Counted from the first letter of the stretch, positions 27,315-35,732 are shown. The stretch is DNA of 64,000 nt from Stenotrophomonas raiganjensis (SeqCode) (GCF_030658505.1 NZ_JAUTXR010000115.1:1-64000), one strand, 5' to 3'. Notes: generated by a model from the sequence alone, not told the origin. Translations and numbers: made by a program.

Positions 27315-29021
27315 ATGTCGGCCTGGCAGCAGCGACAGCACCTGCAGCAGGCGATCGCCCGCCAACCCAACGACTTCGTCGCGTGGGTGATGCTGGCCGA
27401 TGTGGAACTGGAAGCCGGCGACATCGCTGCCGGCGAACAGGCCGCACGACGCGCCCTGCAACTGCGCCCGAACCACCCCGAAGCACTGGCACGGCTGGGC
27501 CGCGTCGCGTGGATGGCCGGCGCACATGCCGATGCGGCGAAGCTGCTCGGCCAAGCCTCGGCGCTGGCACCGCAGCATCCGGGCATTGCCCTGTGGCTGG
27601 GCCACGCGCTGGAAGATGCCGATGATGCCGAAGGTGCAGCGGCGGCCTATCGCCGCGCCCATGCGTTGATGCCGGACGAGCCCTACATCGCCGCCCAGCG
27701 CCTGGCCTGGCAGCGTCGCCTGTGCGACTGGCAGGACGTGGACGTGCTGGCCGCACAGGTGCGTGCTGCGCTGGCCTCCGGACACGGCGTGGTCGAACCG
27801 TTCGCCTTTCTCAGCGAAGACGCCAGCGCCGCCGAGCAGCTGGCCTGCGCCCGCGCCCGTGCATCTGCCGTAGCCGCCTCGGTACGGCCGTTGCCGCCAG
27901 CGAAGGTGCGTGCCCGGGGCCCACTGCGGATTGGTTTCCTCTCCAATGGTTTTGGCGCCCATCCCACCGGGCTGCTGACCGTGGCCCTGTTCGAGCAGCT
28001 GCGTCATGACCCGGCGTTGCAGCTGCATCTGTTCGCGTTGAACCACGCTGATGGCAGCCGCATCCGCCAGCGCCTGCAGGCAGCCACGCAACTGCATGAT
28101 ATGGCCGGGTTGCGCCATGCAGACACTGCCGCACGCATCCGCGCACAGGGCATCGACCTGTTGTTCGACCTGCGCGGCTGGGGCGGTGGCGGTACACCGG
28201 AAGTGCTGGCAATGCGTCCTGCCCCGCTGCAGTTGAACTGGCTGGCTTACCCCGGCACGTCCGGGGCGCCGTGGCTGGATGCGGTGATCGGCGACAGCTT
28301 CGTTCTGCCACCGTCACTGGAACCCCATTACAGCGAACGCGTGCTGCGCCTGCCGCGAGCTTTCCAGCCATCGGACAACACCCGCCTGCTGGAGCCAGCG
28401 CCGACCCGGGCCGAGTGCGGCCTGCCCGAACAGGGCGTGGTGTTCTGCTGCTTCAACAACAGCTACAAGCTCAACCCACGCAGCATGGGCCGTGCCTTCG
28501 CAGTGCTGCAGTCGGTGCCCGGCAGCGTGTTGTGGCTGCTGTCCGGGCCGGGCCAGGCCGATGCGCGCCTGCATGCGGCCGCGCAGGCCGCGGGCCTGGA
28601 TCCGGCGCGCCTGGTGTTCATGGCCAAGCTGCCGCATCCGCAGTACTTGGCCCGTTATCAGCTGGCCGACCTGTTCCTCGACACGCATCCTTACAACGCC
28701 CACACCACCGCGTCCGATGCGCTGTGGGCCGGCTGCCCGGTGCTGACCTGCCCCGGCGAGACCTTCGCCGCACGCGTGGCCGGCAGCCTCAACCATCATC
28801 TGGGCCTGGCACGGATGAACGTCGCCGACGATGCCGCATTCATCGCCACTGCCAGTGCACTGGGCAACGACCCGGTGGCGCTGGCAGCGTTGCGTGCCGA
28901 ACTGGCGCAGGCACGCGAAGACAGTGGTGTATTCGACATGGCAGGTTTTGCCCATGACCTCTCCGCCCTGCTGCAGACGCTGGCGGGCGAGCAGGGCTGG
29001 CAGGGCGTCGACACGCCCTGA
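27315..29021 (+). CDS. TPR/OGT-like (SPINDLY-type, GT41) glycosyltransferase
   Basis: The 568-residue protein begins with TPR repeats (about residues 1-130: DFVAWVMLADVELEAGD, AALALAPQHPGIALWLG-like). It continues into a GT41 catalytic region: RIGFLSNGFGAHPTG, FDLRGWGGG, LQLNWLAYPGTSGAPWLDAVIGD (positions about 307-330), FCCFNNSYKLNP and FLDTHPYNAHTTASDALWAG. The family includes O-GlcNAc transferase and bacterial enzymes that glycosylate proteins in the cytosol. It starts 5 bases after prfA. The target is unknown, and no glycan or adhesin gene is adjacent. Confidence 0.85.
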   Translation: MSAWQQRQHLQQAIARQPNDFVAWVMLADVELEAGDIAAGEQAARRALQLRPNHPEALARLGRVAWMAGAHADAAKLLGQASALAPQHPGIALWLGHALEDADDAEGAAAAYRRAHALMPDEPYIAAQRLAWQRRLCDWQDVDVLAAQVRAALASGHGVVEPFAFLSEDASAAEQLACARARASAVAASVRPLPPAKVRARGPLRIGFLSNGFGAHPTGLLTVALFEQLRHDPALQLHLFALNHADGSRIRQRLQAATQLHDMAGLRHADTAARIRAQGIDLLFDLRGWGGGGTPEVLAMRPAPLQLNWLAYPGTSGAPWLDAVIGDSFVLPPSLEPHYSERVLRLPRAFQPSDNTRLLEPAPTRAECGLPEQGVVFCCFNNSYKLNPRSMGRAFAVLQSVPGSVLWLLSGPGQADARLHAAAQAAGLDPARLVFMAKLPHPQYLARYQLADLFLDTHPYNAHTTASDALWAGCPVLTCPGETFAARVAGSLNHHLGLARMNVADDAAFIATASALGNDPVALAALRAELAQAREDSGVFDMAGFAHDLSALLQTLAGEQGWQGVDTP

Positions 29022-29067
29022 GCAACCCGTGCGTTACGCTCCGGCTTCCTCCCCGCGTGGTGTGACG

Positions 29068-29850
29068 ATGGCCAAGCTCAAGCGCAAGGCGTACGACGAA
29101 CTGCTGCTGCCACTGCAGCTGGAACTGACCGCGATGGCGCGCTGGGTGCAGCACAGCGGGCAGCGCCTGCTGGTGCTGTTCGAGGGCCGCGACACCGCCG
29201 GCAAGGGCGGTGCGATCCAGGCCATCAGCCAGCACCTCAACCCGCGCCAGTGCCGGGTGGTGGCGCTGCCCAAGCCCACCGACCGCGAAGCCACGCAGTG
29301 GTACTTCCAGCGCTACGCGAGCCATCTTCCCGCTGCCGGCGAGATCGTGCTGATGGACCGCAGCTGGTACAACCGCGCCGGCGTGGAACGGGTGATGGGT
29401 TACTGCAGCGAGACCGAGTACCAACAGTTCCTGCGCCAGGCGCCGGTGTTTGAACAGCTGCTGGTGGACGACGGCATCCTGTTGTTCAAGTACTGGCTGT
29501 GCGTGGACCAGGAGCAGCAGGAGAAGCGTTTCTGCGAACGCCATGTCGATCCGCTGAAGGGCTGGAAGCTGTCGCCGGTGGACCTGAAATCGCGTAGCAA
29601 GTACAGCGCATACACCGAAGCCCGCGAGGCGATGCTGCGCGCCACCCATCGCGAAGCGGCGCCGTGGACGCTGGTGGATTTCAACGACCAGCGCCTGGGC
29701 CGGCTGACCCTGGTGCGCAACCTGCTGGACCGGTTGCCCGACACACGGGTGGACGCGCCGTTGCCGGAGCTGCCGAAGCTGAAGGGCAAGCTGCATCGCG
29801 AGCACTACGATGTGCTGAAGCCGATCGAGGACTTCCCGGTCGAGGATTAG
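29068..29850 (+). CDS. ppk2: Polyphosphate kinase 2
   Basis: The 260-residue protein is a one-domain PPK2, which moves phosphate between polyphosphate and nucleotides, usually toward ADP or GDP phosphorylation. It has Walker A GRDTAGKGG (residues 40-48), the lid-like KPTDREATQWYFQRY and Walker B LMDRSWYNRAGVERVMG, and SVDLKSRSKYSAYTEAR-like sequence further on. The ATG at 29068 begins MAKLKRKAYDELL. The gene converges with the TlpA-like gene across a large structured inverted repeat. Confidence 0.93.
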   Translation: MAKLKRKAYDELLLPLQLELTAMARWVQHSGQRLLVLFEGRDTAGKGGAIQAISQHLNPRQCRVVALPKPTDREATQWYFQRYASHLPAAGEIVLMDRSWYNRAGVERVMGYCSETEYQQFLRQAPVFEQLLVDDGILLFKYWLCVDQEQQEKRFCERHVDPLKGWKLSPVDLKSRSKYSAYTEAREAMLRATHREAAPWTLVDFNDQRLGRLTLVRNLLDRLPDTRVDAPLPELPKLKGKLHREHYDVLKPIEDFPVED

Positions 29851-29888
29851 GGTGGGTCGGCAGGGCCTGCGGCCCTGCACCTGCCGAA

Positions 29889-30046
29889 GCCAGAGCAACG
29901 GCAACAGCAACAGCAACGGCGGGCTTCCTGAGGGATGGCGGGGCGGGTCCGGGTGCGGGGGGCGCTGCAAGTACGTCCATGTAAGCTCGGTCGCCGCATC
30001 CATGCGGCTCACGCCCCCGCACCCGGACTCGCCCCGCCTTCGACAG
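29889..30046 (-). repeat. Structured element, copy 1 (minus orientation)
   Basis: The outer arms 29937-29961 and 30014-30038 pair over 25 bases with one G-T wobble. Inside are the palindrome GCCGCAT-CC-ATGCGGC (29993-30008) and a box reading AGCTTACATGGACGTACTTG on the minus strand. The flanks are CTGTCGAAGG on the minus strand at one end and a run of (C/T)(C/T)GTTG hexamers at the other. The outer arm sequence differs from the other three copies. Confidence 0.82.
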
Positions 30047-30167
30047 ATATCCGCGATCTGTCGTTGATCCACACCATGCGTGGATGCTCTTCGAATTCAA
30101 CTCGAAATATTCGATTTGTCTGGAGAATCATCCACGCATGGCGTGGATCTACCAGACATGAGGAATC

Positions 30168-30317
30168 TGTCAGAGGTGGGGCGGTGTCGGAGTGCGGGGT
30201 GTCAGCCGCATGGATGCGGCTGCCAAGCCTACAGGGACGTACTTGCGGCGTCCCCGCACTCCGACACCGCCCCGCCATCCCACGGATAGCCCGCTGTTGC
30301 TGTTGCTTTTGCTGTTG
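30168..30317 (+). repeat. Structured element, copy 2
   Basis: CTGTCAGAGG leads into outer arm 30175-30199, which pairs with 30252-30276 over 25 bases with one wobble. The inner palindrome is AGCCGCAT-GG-ATGCGGCT (30204-30221), followed by the box AGCCTACAGGGACGTACTTG and GCGGCGT. A CCATCCC...AGCCCG flank and four CTGTTG-like hexamers follow. It is inverted relative to copy 1. Confidence 0.83.
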
Positions 30318-30385
30318 CTGGGGTTGCCGGCCAGCGGCCGGCACTACCGAGGGTGCAGGGCCGCAGGCCCTGCCGCCCAACCCCA

Positions 30386-30961
30386 TTACTTGGCAGCCGC
30401 GATCTGCTTTTCGATGTCGGCAGCCGTCACCGGGCCGAGGAAGCTGTGCGCCAGCTTGCCCTGCGGATCGATGAGATGCGTCAACGGCAGGCCGCGTGGC
30501 GTGGCAAAGTCCGCCGGCGGATCGAACGGGTCCGCGATCACGATCGGATAGGTGACCGGATGCTTGGTCAGGAACGCCTGCATTTCCGGTGCCTCGATGT
30601 CCTCATAAGCCAGGCCGACCACTTCGATGTTGCTGCGCATCGCATGCAGTGCCGACAGCTCCGGCATTTCCTTGCGGCACGGCGCGCACCAGGTCGCCCA
30701 GAAGTTCACCACCACCCACTTGCCGCGGTGCGCGGCCAGGTCGTAGTCGCTGCCATCCACCGCCTTCATCTTCAGCGCCGGGAACTCGGCGGTGGTGCGT
30801 TCAGCCGGGGTCTCCTCGACCGGTGCCGGCGTGCTCGGTGTCGGCGCCTGCGCCTGCGCCGGCGGCTGGCTGCTGGCCGGCGCAGGCGCCTGTGCCGGCT
30901 TGCAGGCCGACAGCGCCAGCAGCAGCGCCAGCGGAAGCAGCAATGGGGTCCTGCGGGTCAT
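30386..30961 (-). CDS. TlpA-like thioredoxin-fold lipoprotein
   Basis: The 191-residue protein has a lipoprotein signal with lipobox LSAC (Cys20) and a proline- and alanine-rich spacer to about residue 62. A TlpA/ResA-type thioredoxin domain follows, with [25 protein letters not shown] is the redox motif. Later [10 protein letters not shown] and [13 protein letters not shown] fit the cis-Pro region. It is probably an envelope thiol-disulfide reductase anchored in a membrane. It starts by overlapping the stop of the YihY gene (ATGA), so the two are co-translated. Its end faces ppk2. Confidence 0.88.
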   Translation of the reverse strand: MTRRTPLLLPLALLLALSACKPAQAPAPASSQPPAQAQAPTPSTPAPVEETPAERTTAEFPALKMKAVDGSDYDLAAHRGKWVVVNFWATWCAPCRKEMPELSALHAMRSNIEVVGLAYEDIEAPEMQAFLTKHPVTYPIVIADPFDPPADFATPRGLPLTHLIDPQGKLAHSFLGPVTAADIEKQIAAAK

Positions 30962-32232
30962 GGCATGTCTCCGGAATCGGTGTAGATATCGCTGACCTTG
31001 CGCTTCAGGCGTTCGCGCAGGGGCAGCCGCAGATCGTCCAGTGCCGCCAATGCAGCACGGCCCAGGCTGTCGTCGCGGTAGGGCAGATGCTGTTCGGCCA
31101 CCGGGATGCGCAGCTGGGTGCACTCATACAGATCGGCCAGGCTGACCTGGTCCAGGTCGCGCGACAGCAGCCACTCGCCGCGCTCGTCACGACGCAGCAG
31201 GCCGATCTCCTGCAGGTTGCAGGCCAGGTCATGCAACAGCGAGTCGGTCAGCATCGGCTCCAGCCGCAGGATTTCATCGTCGGCCAGGCCCCTGCCCTTG
31301 GCACGTGCATGGTGGAAGCGACCGAGCAGGCGCAACAGGCCATAGAACTCGTAGCCCTGTGGCAGGCGCAGTTCCACCGGCTGGTAGCGGAAAGCCGCCA
31401 TCGACGAGGACAGCGACGCGCCCAGCAGCACCGCCACCCAGCACAGGTAGATCCACAGCAGCAGGATCGGCACGAAAGCCACCGTGCCGTAGAGCTTCTG
31501 GTAGGACTGGAAGCTGCCCAGATAGGCACCGATGCCCCACTTCACCAGCTCCAGGATCACCGCGGCCAGGATCGCGCCGGGCACCGCGTGCCGCCATTTC
31601 ACCGTGTGGTGCGGCACCACCCGGAACATCAGCGTGATGCAGACGAACTCGATCAGGATCGGTGCCAGCCGCAGCGCCAGTTCGGCCAGCCAGCGGCCCT
31701 CCTGGGTGCCGAACAGCGGCATCGCGAACACCCGCGCTGACACCGCCAGCGAAGCGGCGGCAAGCATCGCGCCCAGGGTCAGCACGGTCCAGTAGACCAG
31801 GAAGCGGGTCAGCTTGGGCCGGGTCGAACCCACCCGCCAGATCTGGTTGAAGGTTTCTTCAACGCTGTTGAGCGTGATCAGCAGCGACACCACCAGCGCA
31901 ATGAAGCCGGCAGCGGTGAGCTGGCCGGCACTGGCCGAGAACTGCCGCAGGTAGCCTTCTGCCGCGCGCGCGGCGTTGGGCACGAAGTTGGAGAAGACGT
32001 AGTCGCTGAGCTGGTCGCTCCAGCGGTCGAAGACAGGGAAGGCCGAGAGCACACCGAACACCACGATGGCCAGCGGCACCAGCGCGAACACCGTGGTGTA
32101 CGCCAGCGCCGCCGCTGCCTGGAACAGGCGGTCGTCGAGGAAGCGATGCCACAGGAAGCGGCCGAAACTGATGGCCCGTGCGCGATCCCGCGCGCGCTCC
32201 ATCCACAGGTTGAGCGTATCCAAAGGTTCCAT
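30958..32232 (-). CDS. YihY/virulence factor BrkB family inner-membrane protein
   Basis: The 424-residue protein has six hydrophobic segments in its first 300 residues (e.g. LAYTTVFALVPLAIVVFGVL, AGFIALVVSLLITLNSVEE, AILAAVILELVKWGIGAYLG). FLDDRLFQAAAALAYTTVFALVP and YGTVAFVPILLLWIYLCW are family signatures. The C-terminal 130 residues are soluble. The family was once called ribonuclease BN, wrongly, and its function is unsettled. The ATG at 32232 was chosen because the frame before it lacks membrane or family character. It forms an operon with the TlpA-like gene and is divergent from wrbA. Confidence 0.88.
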   Translation of the reverse strand: MEPLDTLNLWMERARDRARAISFGRFLWHRFLDDRLFQAAAALAYTTVFALVPLAIVVFGVLSAFPVFDRWSDQLSDYVFSNFVPNAARAAEGYLRQFSASAGQLTAAGFIALVVSLLITLNSVEETFNQIWRVGSTRPKLTRFLVYWTVLTLGAMLAAASLAVSARVFAMPLFGTQEGRWLAELALRLAPILIEFVCITLMFRVVPHHTVKWRHAVPGAILAAVILELVKWGIGAYLGSFQSYQKLYGTVAFVPILLLWIYLCWVAVLLGASLSSSMAAFRYQPVELRLPQGYEFYGLLRLLGRFHHARAKGRGLADDEILRLEPMLTDSLLHDLACNLQEIGLLRRDERGEWLLSRDLDQVSLADLYECTQLRIPVAEQHLPYRDDSLGRAALAALDDLRLPLRERLKRKVSDIYTDSGDMP

Positions 32233-32309
32233 CGGTGGAAGGGTACCCGATGCGGAATGCTGGCAGGATAGCCATACTGGTGGCCACACGACGAGGAGAA
32301 GCAGGCACG

Positions 32310-32903
32310 ATGGGCGAGATTCTGGTGCTGTACTACAGCCGGGGCGGTTCGGTGGCACGGCTGGCGCGCCAGATCGCGCGGGGCATCGGCGAAGTGCCGG
32401 GCATGGGCGCGCGCCTGCGCACGGTGCCGCCGGTGGCGGCCGTGACGCAGACCGCGCAGCCGCCGGTGCCCGACGATGGCGCTCCCTATGTGAGCGTGCA
32501 GGATCTGGTCGAGTGCCAGGGCCTGCTGCTCGGCAGCCCCACCCGCTTCGGCAACATGGCCGCGCCGGTCAAGCATTTCCTGGATGGGCTGGGCGCCGAA
32601 TGGGTCAACGGCACCCTGTCCGGCAAGCCGGCCGGGGTGTTCACCTCCACCGCTTCGATGCATGGCGGCCAGGAATCGACCCTGTTGTCGATGCAGGTGC
32701 CGCTGCTGCACCACGGCTGCGTGATCGTGGGCATCCCGTTCACCGAACCGGCGCTGAGCCACACCACCAGTGGCGGCACGCCCTATGGCGCCAGCCACGT
32801 GGCCGGTGCCGCCGACGACCCGCAGCCCACCGACGACGAGGCCGTACTGGCGCGCGCGCTGGGGCGCCGGGTGGCCGACATCGCACAGCGGTTGGCCCGA
32901 TGA
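32310..32903 (+). CDS. wrbA: WrbA-type NAD(P)H:quinone oxidoreductase (flavodoxin-like)
   Basis: The 197-residue protein has the FMN-binding flavodoxin start ILVLYYSRGGSVARLA, GSPTRFGNMAAPVKHFLDG and the WrbA segment STASMHGGQESTLLSMQVPLLHHG. It reduces quinones by two electrons, which limits oxidative damage. The ATG at 32310 has GAGGAGAA upstream. The DUF2069 gene overlaps its end, so both are likely made together. Confidence 0.93.
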   Translation: MGEILVLYYSRGGSVARLARQIARGIGEVPGMGARLRTVPPVAAVTQTAQPPVPDDGAPYVSVQDLVECQGLLLGSPTRFGNMAAPVKHFLDGLGAEWVNGTLSGKPAGVFTSTASMHGGQESTLLSMQVPLLHHGCVIVGIPFTEPALSHTTSGGTPYGASHVAGAADDPQPTDDEAVLARALGRRVADIAQRLAR

Positions 32904-33235
32904 GCGCCGCGCCGCGCACGGTCCTGCTGCTGGCCCTGATGGGGCTGGCCGCGCTGTTCGCGGGCTGGTTCATCAATGACAAGCACTGGCTGGCGACCCA
33001 GCTGGTGTTCACTGCGCCCCCGCTGGCGCTGGCGGTTGCCGTGCGCCTGGGCTGGCGCAAGGCGGGTTTCTGGGCTTCGGTGCTGGCCCTGGGCTGGTTC
33101 AGCCACGGCGTGATGAGTGCCTGGAGCCATCCGGAGACGCGCTGGCTGGCCCTGATCGAAATCGCGCTGGCGCTGCTGGTGATTTTCAGTGCCAGCCTGC
33201 CGGGCCTGCGCGCCCGCTTCGGCAAGCGACGCTGA
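32900..33235 (+). CDS. DUF2069 small membrane protein
   Basis: The 111-residue protein has four hydrophobic stretches (e.g. VLLLALMGLAALFAGWF, PPLALAVAVRLG, FWASVLALGWFSHGVM, ALLVIFSASLPGL). It fits the DUF2069 family often found beside wrbA in gammaproteobacteria. The start ATGA overlaps the wrbA stop; the open frame continues upstream through wrbA in another frame and is not coding there. Function unknown. Confidence 0.85.
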   Translation: MSAAPRTVLLLALMGLAALFAGWFINDKHWLATQLVFTAPPLALAVAVRLGWRKAGFWASVLALGWFSHGVMSAWSHPETRWLALIEIALALLVIFSASLPGLRARFGKRR

Positions 33236-33305
33236 CGCTGCGCCCGCAGGGCCGTATCATCTGCATTCCTGGCCCCGCGCCGCAGTACCTGTCCTGGTTT
33301 CGCGC

Positions 33306-33800
33306 ATGCACATGATGGAAGAGCTCCTGGTCGTTACCACCGGTGGCACGATCGACAAGATCTACTTCGACGACAAGTCGGACTACCAGATCGGCGATCC
33401 GCAGATCGGCATGATCCTGCGCGAGCTGGGCGTGACGTTCCGCTTCAACGTGATTCCGATCCTGCGCAAGGATTCGCTGCACATCAACGATGAGGACCGC
33501 GAACTGATCCGCGCCACCATCGCTGCGCAGCCGACCCGCCACGTGCTGGTGACCCACGGCACCGACTCGATGGTGCAGACCGGCCAGGTGCTGGCGACGA
33601 TCCCGGACAAGACCATCGTGATGACCGGTGCGCTGAGCCCGGCGCGTTTCCGCGGCTCGGATGCCGAGTTCAACATCGGCTGCGCGATCGGTGCGGTGCA
33701 GTCGCTGCCCACCGGTGTGTACATCGCGATGAACGGCCGGATCTTCGATCCGCAGCATGTGCGCAAGAACGTGGCCGCGAACCGCTTCGAGTCGGTCTGA
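33306..33800 (+). CDS. One-domain asparaginase-like protein
   Basis: The 164-residue protein matches only the N-terminal domain of type I/II L-asparaginases. It has VVTTGGTIDK with the first catalytic Thr, and VTHGTDSMVQT with the second Thr-Asp pair and the following TIVMTGA. Normal asparaginases have about 330 residues; the C-terminal domain, which supplies part of the active site in the dimer, is absent, and the frame closes cleanly at FESV. It is therefore a compact family member rather than an obvious truncation, since no C-terminal remnant follows. Whether it is an asparaginase is open. Confidence 0.75.
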   Translation: MHMMEELLVVTTGGTIDKIYFDDKSDYQIGDPQIGMILRELGVTFRFNVIPILRKDSLHINDEDRELIRATIAAQPTRHVLVTHGTDSMVQTGQVLATIPDKTIVMTGALSPARFRGSDAEFNIGCAIGAVQSLPTGVYIAMNGRIFDPQHVRKNVAANRFESV

Positions 33801-33847
33801 GGAACCGCGTGCCGACCAAGATCGGCACCTGCCAGAGCGCTGCCCTT

Positions 33848-33933
33848 GTAGTGCCGAGCCATGCTCGGCAACCGCGTGCCAGCGCGGCACAACGGTCCGC
33901 AGCCGGAGCAGCCGAGCATGGGCTCGGCTCTAC
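33848..33933. repeat. SMAG hairpins between convergent genes
   Basis: GTAGTGCCGAGCCATGCTCGGCAA (33848-33872) and an inverted relative ending GGCTCGGCTCTAC (33910-33933) flank a third small hairpin, GTGCCAGCGCGGCAC. They lie between the asparaginase-like gene and the convergent protease gene. Confidence 0.82.
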
Positions 33934-33944
33934 AGAAGCAAGAA

Positions 33945-33967
33945 CGCCCCGGCCGGAGCCGGGGCGT
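33945..33967 (-). terminator. Terminator of the S8 protease gene
   Basis: CGCCCCGGC-CGGAG-CCGGGGCG makes a strong hairpin. On the minus strand it is followed by TTCTTGCTTCTG, and it lies 22 bases beyond the protease stop. It might also act on plus-strand messages. Confidence 0.65.
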
Positions 33968-33989
33968 GCCCATGGAGAGGGACTTGGGC

Positions 33990-35732
33990 TCAGTACTGGG
34001 CGCTGAGGGTCAGGCCCGAGAAGGTGCTGTACGCCTTCACCCGCACATACCAGGTGCCGGCGGCAGGGCTGTTGATGGTGCAGGTCTCGCTGTTGCCGCT
34101 CAGGTATGGACGGCAGGTATAGGTGGTATCGGTCGGGGCACTGCCCTGGCGCAGGTACAGGTCGGCATCACCGCTGCCGCCACTGATCGTCACGCGCAGC
34201 TGGGTGCTGCCGGCCGGAACCGCGACGGTGTAGTTCAGCTCGGCACCGGTCGCGGCACCCAGGCCGGTCACCGGCACGTTGTTCTGCAGCACGTTGCCGC
34301 CCGGGTTCGGGTTGCCACCGCCATTGATCGCTGCAGCCACGGCCGCGTTGGCGTCGATGATGCCGGCGCCGCAGCCACCCGAGCAGGCGCCCGGCAGCGG
34401 GCGTGCAGTGCTCTTGATGATGCTTTCGACCTGTGCCGGACTCAGTGGGCTCGGCGCCACCGACTGCATCAATGCAACCACACCGGCCACATGCGGCGCC
34501 GCCATCGAGGTGCCGTTGTAGGACGCGTAGGTGGCGCTGCCCGGCGTGGTGGTGCCGGTGTTGAGGGTGGACAGGATGCTCTGGCCCGGGCCGGAAATAT
34601 CGATGCCGGCACCATAGTTGGAGAAGCTGGCACGCGCACCGGCCGAGGTCGTGGCGGCTACCGCGATCACGTTCGCACAGTTGGCCGGCACCGACGAGGA
34701 CACGTTGGTGTTGCTGTTGCCAGCGGCGACCACCACGGTGGTGCCACGGCTGACCGCGCCGTTGATGGCGTTCTGGTAGGTGGCCGAGCAGGTGCCACCA
34801 CCACCCAGCGACATGTTGATGACTTCGGCCGGGTTGGCATTGGCCGGCACGCCACTGACGGTGCCGCCAGAGGCCCACACGATCGCGTCGGCGATGTCGG
34901 AGGTGTAACCGCCGCACTTGCCCAGCACGCGCACCGGCACGACCTTGGCATTGAACGCAGTACCAGCCACGCCGGTGCTGTTGTTGGTCACCGCCGCCAC
35001 GGTGCCAGCGACGTGGGTGCCGTGCCAGCTGGAGTTGGAGGCCGGGATGCCCGAGCCGCACTCGTTGGCACCGTACCAATCGCCCTCGTCGTTCGGATTG
35101 TTGTCGCGACCACCGCCATCGCGTGCCATCGCGGCGTCACTGATGAAGTCGTAACCAGGCAGGATGTTGGCATTCAGATCCGGATGGTTGGTGATGCCGG
35201 TATCGATCACGGCCACCACCACGCCGGTGCCGGTGGCCTTGTCCCAGGCCGGCTGGATGTTGATGCCGGCACTGGAGGTGCCAAAGCCCCACTGCTCGCT
35301 GAAACGGGTGTCGTTCGGCGTCAGCGTCGCGCGCATGATCTGGTCGACTTCGACGTATTCCACGTTCGGATCGGCAGCGAGCTTGCGCATCAGCAGCTCG
35401 GATTCGGCCTGGTCGAGCGGACGGTCGGTCTTGACCAGAGTCGGGCCAACGGCCAGCTTGCGGACCTGCTGCAGGCCCAGCGCGCGGCCCTGGCTGCTGG
35501 CCAGGCCGGCGGCGGCACTCTTCAGTGAAGAAGCCAGTGCAGTGGTGTTGGCCACCGGCGCACTGCCGTCGCGGTACTTCACAATGAAGCGCTGGTGCGT
35601 CGGCGCGGACTGCAGGCCGCTGAGCTGGACGTCACCGGCCAGCGCAGGCGTGGCCAGCAGCAGCGATGACAGAACGGACGCACCAAGGACCACCCACACT
35701 CGACGCACACGCGGTTGCGTTACCTGGGACAT
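33990..35732 (-). CDS. Secreted subtilisin-like serine protease (S8) with PPC domain
   Basis: The 580-residue preproprotein has a signal peptide (to about residue 32, ...TPALAG) and an inhibitor_I9-type propeptide (FIVKYRDGS; DPNVEYVEVDQ). The catalytic domain shows the triad Asp177 (VAVIDTGI), His237 (WHGTHVAG) and Ser409 (NGTSMAAPHVAG). A C-terminal PPC domain (about 485-580, DADLYLRQG; TCRPYLSGNSETC; GTWYVRVKA) is usually removed after secretion. It belongs to the group of S. maltophilia extracellular proteases (StmPr type), which degrade host and environmental protein. Which paralogue it is cannot be fixed from sequence alone. The GAAAGGGAAA ribosome site supports the start. Confidence 0.94.
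   Translation of the reverse strand: MSQVTQPRVRRVWVVLGASVLSSLLLATPALAGDVQLSGLQSAPTHQRFIVKYRDGSAPVANTTALASSLKSAAAGLASSQGRALGLQQVRKLAVGPTLVKTDRPLDQAESELLMRKLAADPNVEYVEVDQIMRATLTPNDTRFSEQWGFGTSSAGINIQPAWDKATGTGVVVAVIDTGITNHPDLNANILPGYDFISDAAMARDGGGRDNNPNDEGDWYGANECGSGIPASNSSWHGTHVAGTVAAVTNNSTGVAGTAFNAKVVPVRVLGKCGGYTSDIADAIVWASGGTVSGVPANANPAEVINMSLGGGGTCSATYQNAINGAVSRGTTVVVAAGNSNTNVSSSVPANCANVIAVAATTSAGARASFSNYGAGIDISGPGQSILSTLNTGTTTPGSATYASYNGTSMAAPHVAGVVALMQSVAPSPLSPAQVESIIKSTARPLPGACSGGCGAGIIDANAAVAAAINGGGNPNPGGNVLQNNVPVTGLGAATGAELNYTVAVPAGSTQLRVTISGGSGDADLYLRQGSAPTDTTYTCRPYLSGNSETCTINSPAAGTWYVRVKAYSTFSGLTLSAQY

Larger units (their letters stand above)
29860..30373. repeat. Nested 514-bp inverted-repeat region between convergent genes
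   Basis: Moving inwards, four layers are mirrored. Hairpin GCAGGGCC-TGC-GGCCCTGC (29860-29878) mirrors 30355-30373. Hexamer runs CAACAG (29896-29919) mirror CTGTTG (30294-30317). Structured element copy 1 (stem 29937-30038) mirrors copy 2 (stem 30175-30276). GTxGATCCAC hairpins at 30063-30085 and 30130-30152 mirror each other. An extra GTAG hairpin, inverted, lies at 30323-30347. The AT-richer centre (30086-30129) shows no gene. The whole gap between ppk2 and the TlpA-like gene is filled by this structure. Confidence 0.85.

Noticed and set aside
32066..32899. 278-codon extension upstream of the DUF2069 gene
   Set aside because: It overlaps the YihY start region and wrbA in another frame with no membrane or family features; the ATGA overlap at 32900 fits the real start.
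33306..33800. Pseudogene of full-length asparaginase
   Set aside because: No C-terminal domain remnant follows in any frame before the SMAG repeats, and the frame ends cleanly, so a compact family member is more likely.
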